DNA of 64,000 bases from Cephalopachus bancanus (Eukaryota; Chordata; Mammalia; Primates; Tarsiidae), in NCBI GenBank assembly GCA_027257055.1, contig JAPVLO010000278.1, positions 2,542,001 to 2,606,000 of the forward strand, written 5' to 3'. The notes beneath the pieces were generated by a model. That model saw only the letters and a program-made list of their open reading frames with translations, had not been told where the DNA came from and searched no databases. Numbering within the stretch: position 1 is the first letter of the stretch; the number at the start of each line of letters is the position of its first letter. Shown here one piece after another: positions 17,801-64,000 of this stretch. A program made the translations under genes and the position numbers.

Positions 17801-18255
17801 TCTATCCTCAATACCTACATATTCACTTATTCACGCACCCACCTTACATCTACTGAGCAACTACATGACAGGTACTCTATCAGGTGTTTGCTATTTAATG
17901 GTGAACAAAACAAACATGCCCCATCCTTGCAGTCTATTCAAGACCTGTAGTCTATCCCTGCCCTTGTAGTCTATTCAATAAAGGAGAGTAAGTCAAATAA
18001 GTAAATATTGTAAGATCTGAAAAAAGCACATTACTGGAGAGTAAGAGTAGGGACCGACTTTAGACTGCATGCCACACAGTTGCCTTCAAACACTCACTGC
18101 ATTAAATTGTTTCTAAGAGGTGTGCATAAATTATACTTTCACTGCTAAGGTATAAGTGGGTCAGGTTCATCACATTCTTGTAACACTGAGTCTGATTGTT
18201 TTTTAAACATCTTTGTTTGTATTGTCAATGTCACTCCTCTGCTTATGAATTCTAA
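17801..18255. other. Intergenic sequence with a small internal repeat
   Basis: Probably an old dispersed repeat (CTACTGAGCAACTACATG onward). The phrase GTAGTCTAT occurs three times within about 50 bases at 17927-17975. Confidence 0.4.
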
Positions 18256-18543
18256 GCCAGGTATGGTGGCTCACACCTGTAATCCTAGTACGTCACCTTG
18301 GGAGGCCAAGGTAAGAGGACTGCCTGAGCCTAGGGGGTTGAGATCAGCCTCAGCAACTTTGTGAGACCTCGTCTTTACCATAAATAAAAAAAACTAGTTG
18401 GGTGTGGTGGCACTTGCCTGGGTTCCAGCTGCTTGGGAGGCTGAGGTGGAAGGATCGCCTGAGACCAGCAGGTTGAGGCTGTGGTGGCTGTGAGTGTGCC
18501 ACTGCACTGTAGCCTGGGCGATAGACAATGACTCAAAAAAAAT
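18256..18543 (+). repeat. Alu, dimeric, plus
   Basis: GCCAGGTATGGTGGCTCACA to an A-rich tail, both arms. Confidence 0.92.
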
Positions 18544-18597
18544 ATATATCTAAAAAAAGAACACGATCAAACATGTTTTTTAAAAAAGAGGCTTTGG

Positions 18598-18863
18598 TTG
18601 GGCTCAGTGGCTCAGCCTGTAATCCCAGCACTTTGGGAGGCCGAGGCGAGTGGATTGCGTGAGCCCATGGGTTTGAGACAAGCCCAGGCAACTTGGTGAG
18701 ACCTTGTCTCTACAATAAATCAAAAATTAGCCAGGTGTGGCTACTTGGAAGGCTGAGGCGGAAGGATCGCTGGAGCCCAGCAGATCGACGCTGGGGAGGC
18801 CATGAGTGTGACACTGCACTCCAGCCTGGGCGACAGAGTGAGACTCCAACTCAAAAAAAAAAA
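18598..18863 (+). repeat. Alu, plus, with short deletion
   Basis: Starts GTTGGGCTCAGTGGCTCAGC. About 25 bases are missing after AGCCAGGTGTGG in the second arm. Confidence 0.92.
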
Positions 18864-19155
18864 GAGCCTTTGTTAAGTACCAGCAAAAAACTAGCTTTAT
18901 ATACATTATCAGGGTTATTCAAATAAATGGCTAAGATAATTTCAAAATAATCACTTGCAAGTTCACACATTTTACTATGTAAAAAGTAATGCTAAAAAAT
19001 GAAAGCAGAAGTCTGAAGAAATTATTGTGCAGCTTTTAAAAAGAGCAAATTCCAAGGGCATGTCTGCTTCTCCCGTGGCTCACTACCAAATATATGTGAC
19101 ATAAAAGTATTTTACTTTTTAAAAAATGCTCAGTGCTTTTAAAAAGGGCATGGTA

Positions 19156-19465
19156 GGCCAGGTTCGGTGGCTCAGACTATAATCCCATGCTTTGGGAGGC
19201 CAAGGTGAGTGGATTGCCTGAGCCTGCGGGTTTGAGACCTGCCTGGGCAACTTGGCAAGACCTCATCTCTACAATAAATCAAAAAATTAGCTGGGCGCGG
19301 TAGTGCACGCCTGTAGTTCCAACTACTTGGAAAGGCTGAGGCGGAAGGATCGCCAGAGACCAGCAGGTTGAGGCTGCAGTGGCCAGGGGTGGTCACTGCA
19401 CTCCAGTCTGGAAAACAAAGTGAGACTCCAACTCAAAAAAAAATAAAATAAAATAAAAATAAAAA
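19156..19465 (+). repeat. Alu, plus, with 13-bp target duplication
   Basis: AAAAAGGGCATGG flanks it at 19141-19153 and 19461-19473. The tail is AAATAAAATAAAAT. Confidence 0.95.
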
Positions 19466-20059
19466 GGGCATGGCAGGATGAAGAAATTATATAAAGATAT
19501 ATAAAACAATTTTTACTAACAATTACTTGTTTAATAATTTAAAAAATATTTTGTAACTAAAGCAAAACAAAACTTGGTGGTTGAAGATATTTTCAACTGT
19601 TACTTATATTTGAGGAAATTTTCAGGGTTAACTTCTTGTATTAACAAGAGTACACAAACAACTTTAAAGCAAAGCAAATATTACCTAGGATTATAACACT
19701 TGTATTTTACAAATGAACATATTTTCTGAGAATTTGAGTGTTACATTAAAGAACTGGGTTCTAAAAATTAAACAAGTCTGTCCTTTCTTAAGTTCAAATT
19801 TGCTATAGTAACATCAACTGATTATGCCTTCTTCCAAATTCATCTGTGGGCCTGGAAAATTAAATAAGTATAGACAATGGAAAAAAATAGCTTATGGTTT
19901 ACCACATTAACCTTGTCAGTTGGAACAATGAAATTTCTTCTGGAAAACATACTCATCTTTTTGCTTTCAGAAGTATATTTCAACACTCAGTTTGAATCTA
20001 TACCAAGAGACAGAGGTATCTGTCACCATATGCTATGCCGTAACATTTGTTTTTTCTTC

Positions 20060-20634
20060 AGAGGCAGGGAGATTTTTTATTTTTATTTTTGGCTTCTGCA
20101 ATGGAATTTCACCAAGTTTTTAAAGGTGTTAACTTTACTAATCTGCAACAACCATCATTTTAATGTTTATATAAAACCTGTTAAAATGGGCCAGAAACAA
20201 GGTTTGTGATACTCATAATTACCTTTGACAGTGGCAATATTTAACCTTTTGCATCAGTCTTAACAGACTGACAGTGTAACTCAAATTATTTGCATATACA
20301 TGTGTTATTCTTGAAAAAAAAGCAAACTATTTTTCTATTTACAATTTTTAGAAAAGATCTAATGTAAAAATATTTTTCTTATGTAAATATTTCCCTGCCA
20401 TGATAATGTTAAAACATATCAAGAGTCTCCTCAAAGTTCAAGGGTGAAGCACATAACATTCCATTTTAGTTGAAACATTCCTTTACACAGTCAACATGTT
20501 TTTTCAAGGCACTCTAAGAACTCTTGAGAATACTATTAAAAAAACCGTTTCTCTTGCCTTCCCCTCAAACTTTTCTGAATTAAACTCTACCACGAACTGG
20601 CTTTTCCGAGATTTCATTTCCCACAGTACAGCCC
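20060..20634 (-). other. ICE2: Probable ICE2 3' untranslated region
   Basis: This AT-rich stretch directly follows the ICE2 stop codon on the minus strand and contains no SINE. The first AATAAA hexamers after the stop are at 20087-20082 and 20081-20076. If either is used, the 3' UTR is about 570 bases. The true end could be further left, but the Alu at 19156-19465 makes a much longer UTR less likely. RNA data are needed to fix the end. Confidence 0.45.
20076..20087 (-). terminator. Candidate ICE2 polyadenylation signals (two AATAAA)
   Basis: Two AATAAA hexamers lie back to back on the minus strand within an A-rich run, about 550 bases after the stop codon. The sequence downstream is moderately T/G-rich but not a strong element. 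Confidence 0.35.
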
Positions 20635-61643
<41,009 letters not shown>

Positions 61644-62009
61644 CTGGAAAAAAAAAAATAATTTACAAATATGTGCTTTTCACATGAAGATTACGATCAG
61701 GGAACTTCATGATTCTCAATCACCAGGGAGAATATGGCATGATTAACAGAGTAAACTCTGGATTATCCTCTAACTCTGCCACCTGCATTTTAATATTTAG
61801 CCATCTAGTGTAGATTAGGTATTCTACAGGGTAGAAGCACATTGCAAACTTACCTTCAATTACCTGGTAAAGAGGAACAGGCATACATATTGGACCAGTT
61901 ACTTAATTTAAAAGTTTAATCCCATTATCGAAGAGGCAAAAATCATTCTTGCCAATTATATATGCAGATACTTTGTGTTTACATTTTATTACAATGATAG
62001 TTTCGTTTA
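61644..62009. other. ICE2: ICE2 intron upstream of exon A
   Basis: No exon found. I searched the rest of the window (61644-64000) for the missing N-terminal codons on the minus strand and saw none. Confidence 0.55.
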
Positions 62010-62312
<303 letters not shown>

Positions 62313-62638
62313 TTGCTAGTGTGAGATATATCAATATGACAAACAAATGTCATTAAGGACAGGATATAATGGAGTTACAAACTTGAAGTTAAAAAATTCA
62401 CTGAGATTCTAAATGTTCTGATTTCCACGGCTCATTTTAAGAATTAAAAAGAAAACATTTGCACCGTATTTTGGAAAAGTAGTGGCTTTAGAAAAGTTGT
62501 ACAATCCTTTATCATGTTTGTAAATGGCTGAGTCTATGGAACTGCCTTTATGCTTTTTACGGATATGAGAAAAACCCTGACATGTCTATAATGACTTGTG
62601 CCAGAAGAGAGAGTAGTGAGTAGCTAGAGAACCTATTA

Positions 62639-62963
<325 letters not shown>

Positions 62964-63444
62964 TTGTTAGAATCACAATGGGATCACTTATGTAAAAAAA
63001 AAAAAAAAACCTCTGACAAACAGAGCTGGGAAAGGCCAGAAAGAGGGTTCTCACTACGGGATGTCTGATGACAAAATACTCCTGCAAGAATACCTGCCCA
63101 GTGACTGCCTGCCAGGCCTCAGACTGGTATCACCCTTGTAATCAAGTATACTTTGTAGTCAAGTATAATTATTTCAAAACAATTATCTGACCCTTATTTT
63201 TTCCTTCAGACACCTTTGTCCTCCTTTACGATCCTAAATACGCACAGTTTTTCAGGGTATGTGTATTCCCTCTGCAAGGCAGTTTTCCAGGACATGAGTC
63301 CTCCCAAGCCTCTGTTTTCAGAGTGCCTCTCTCTGCTTGTTATTTGGGCTGACAAACGCTACCCGATTTGAAAGTCACCTCACCATCCCAGTAGAGATGT
63401 GTGAATACACACTTCTTCTGTCTCTTTTCTTGCTATTAAGTTAT
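62964..63444. other. ICE2: ICE2 upstream intron, unassigned
   Basis: No gene, exon or named repeat seen. Confidence 0.45.
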
Positions 63445-63460
63445 TGCAACCTATCTTCTT

Positions 63461-63748
63461 TTTTTTTTTTTTTTTTGGGTTGGAGTCTCACTCTGTTGCC
63501 CAGACTGGAGTGCACTCGACCCCCAGACTGGAGTGCACTCGACCCGCTGGGCTCCGGTGATCCTTCCACCTCAGCCTTCCAAGTAGCTGGAATTACAGGC
63601 ATGCGCTACCACGCCCGGCTGATTTTTTGATTTATTGTAGAGATGAGGTCTCGCTGCCCAGGCGGGTCTCGAACCCGCGGGCTCAGGCAATCCACTCACC
63701 TCAGCCTCCCAAAGACGCAGGATTACAGGTTGAGCCACCGAGCCCGGC
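63461..63748 (-). repeat. Young Alu with deletion and tandem duplication, minus
   Basis: TGCAACCTATCTTCTT flanks it at 63445-63460 and 63749-63764. The right arm lost GTGGCCGCTCCCGGCCACC and neighbours and then duplicated about 22 bases (CCCAGACTGGAGTGCACTCG twice). Confidence 0.96.
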
Positions 63749-63780
63749 TGCAACCTATCTTCTTAATAAGAGAATTTAGT

Positions 63781-64000
63781 GGCCAGGCTCGGTGGCCTGT
63801 ATTCCCAGCATTTTGGGAGGCCGAGGCAAGCGGACTGCCTGAGCAGCCCCAGCAACTTGGTGAGACCTCGTCTCTACAATAAAATAAAAAATAGCCAGGC
63901 ATGGTAGTGCGCATCTGTAGTTCTGGCTACTTGGAAGGCTGAGGCGGAAGGATCACCAGAGCCCAACAGGTTGACGCTGGGGTGGCCGTGAGCGTGCCAC
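63781..64000 (+). repeat. Alu, plus, cut by window end
   Basis: GGCCAGGCTCGGTGGCCTGT onward; it runs off the window in the second arm. It is 32 bases from an oppositely oriented Alu. Confidence 0.93.

Overview
This is a 64 kb piece of a primate nuclear genome. It is dense in dimeric 7SL-derived Alu elements of both orientations, which occur only in primates. Some are old and AluJ-like. Many belong to a younger GC-rich subfamily with left-arm GGCTCAGCCTG, CGGGTTCGAGACCCG and an ACAATAAATCAAAA linker. That subfamily is not human AluS/Y and lacks the right-arm signature I know from lemur and galago Alus. A non-anthropoid haplorhine such as a tarsier is my best inference; the species is not proven.

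The only protein-coding gene I can support is ICE2 (NARG2), on the minus strand. Thirteen coding exons lie between 61643 and the stop codon at 20635-20637. All have GT-AG borders, the phases agree at every junction, and together they encode 930 continuous residues (about 95% of the protein). The exons for roughly the first 50 residues, and the promoter, lie beyond the right edge. ICE2 is a subunit of the little elongation complex, which drives small nuclear RNA transcription. In primates the gene sits between ANXA2 and RORA, so the left 20 kb should be the ICE2-ANXA2 intergenic interval.

Layout: 1-20.0 kb is intergenic, with many Alus, L2 and L1 remnants, a LTR and some unassigned unique sequence. 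About 20.0-20.6 kb is the likely 3' UTR. From 20.6 to 61.6 kb are the ICE2 exons and introns, the introns filled with Alu, MIR, L1M, MLT1-type LTRs and DNA-transposon remnants. From 61.6 to 64 kb is the 5'-ward intron, ending inside an Alu.

The most unusual structures are: a roughly 290-bp inverted duplication in one intron (53208-53504 and 55016-55301) that no repeat I know explains; two short insertions shaped like retroposed 3' ends of polyadenylated transcripts (38313-38473 and 49113-49205) with clear target-site duplications; an Alu carrying an ectopic insert that shares 19 bp with a site 4 kb away; a 34-bp direct repeat at 4740 and 6030; a (TG)n tract framed by a 10-bp inverted repeat; and a young Alu subfamily that has gained two perfect hairpins, one of them deleted in at least two copies. 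I found no new gene system, RNA gene or CRISPR array. Almost all other open reading frames are Alu translations.
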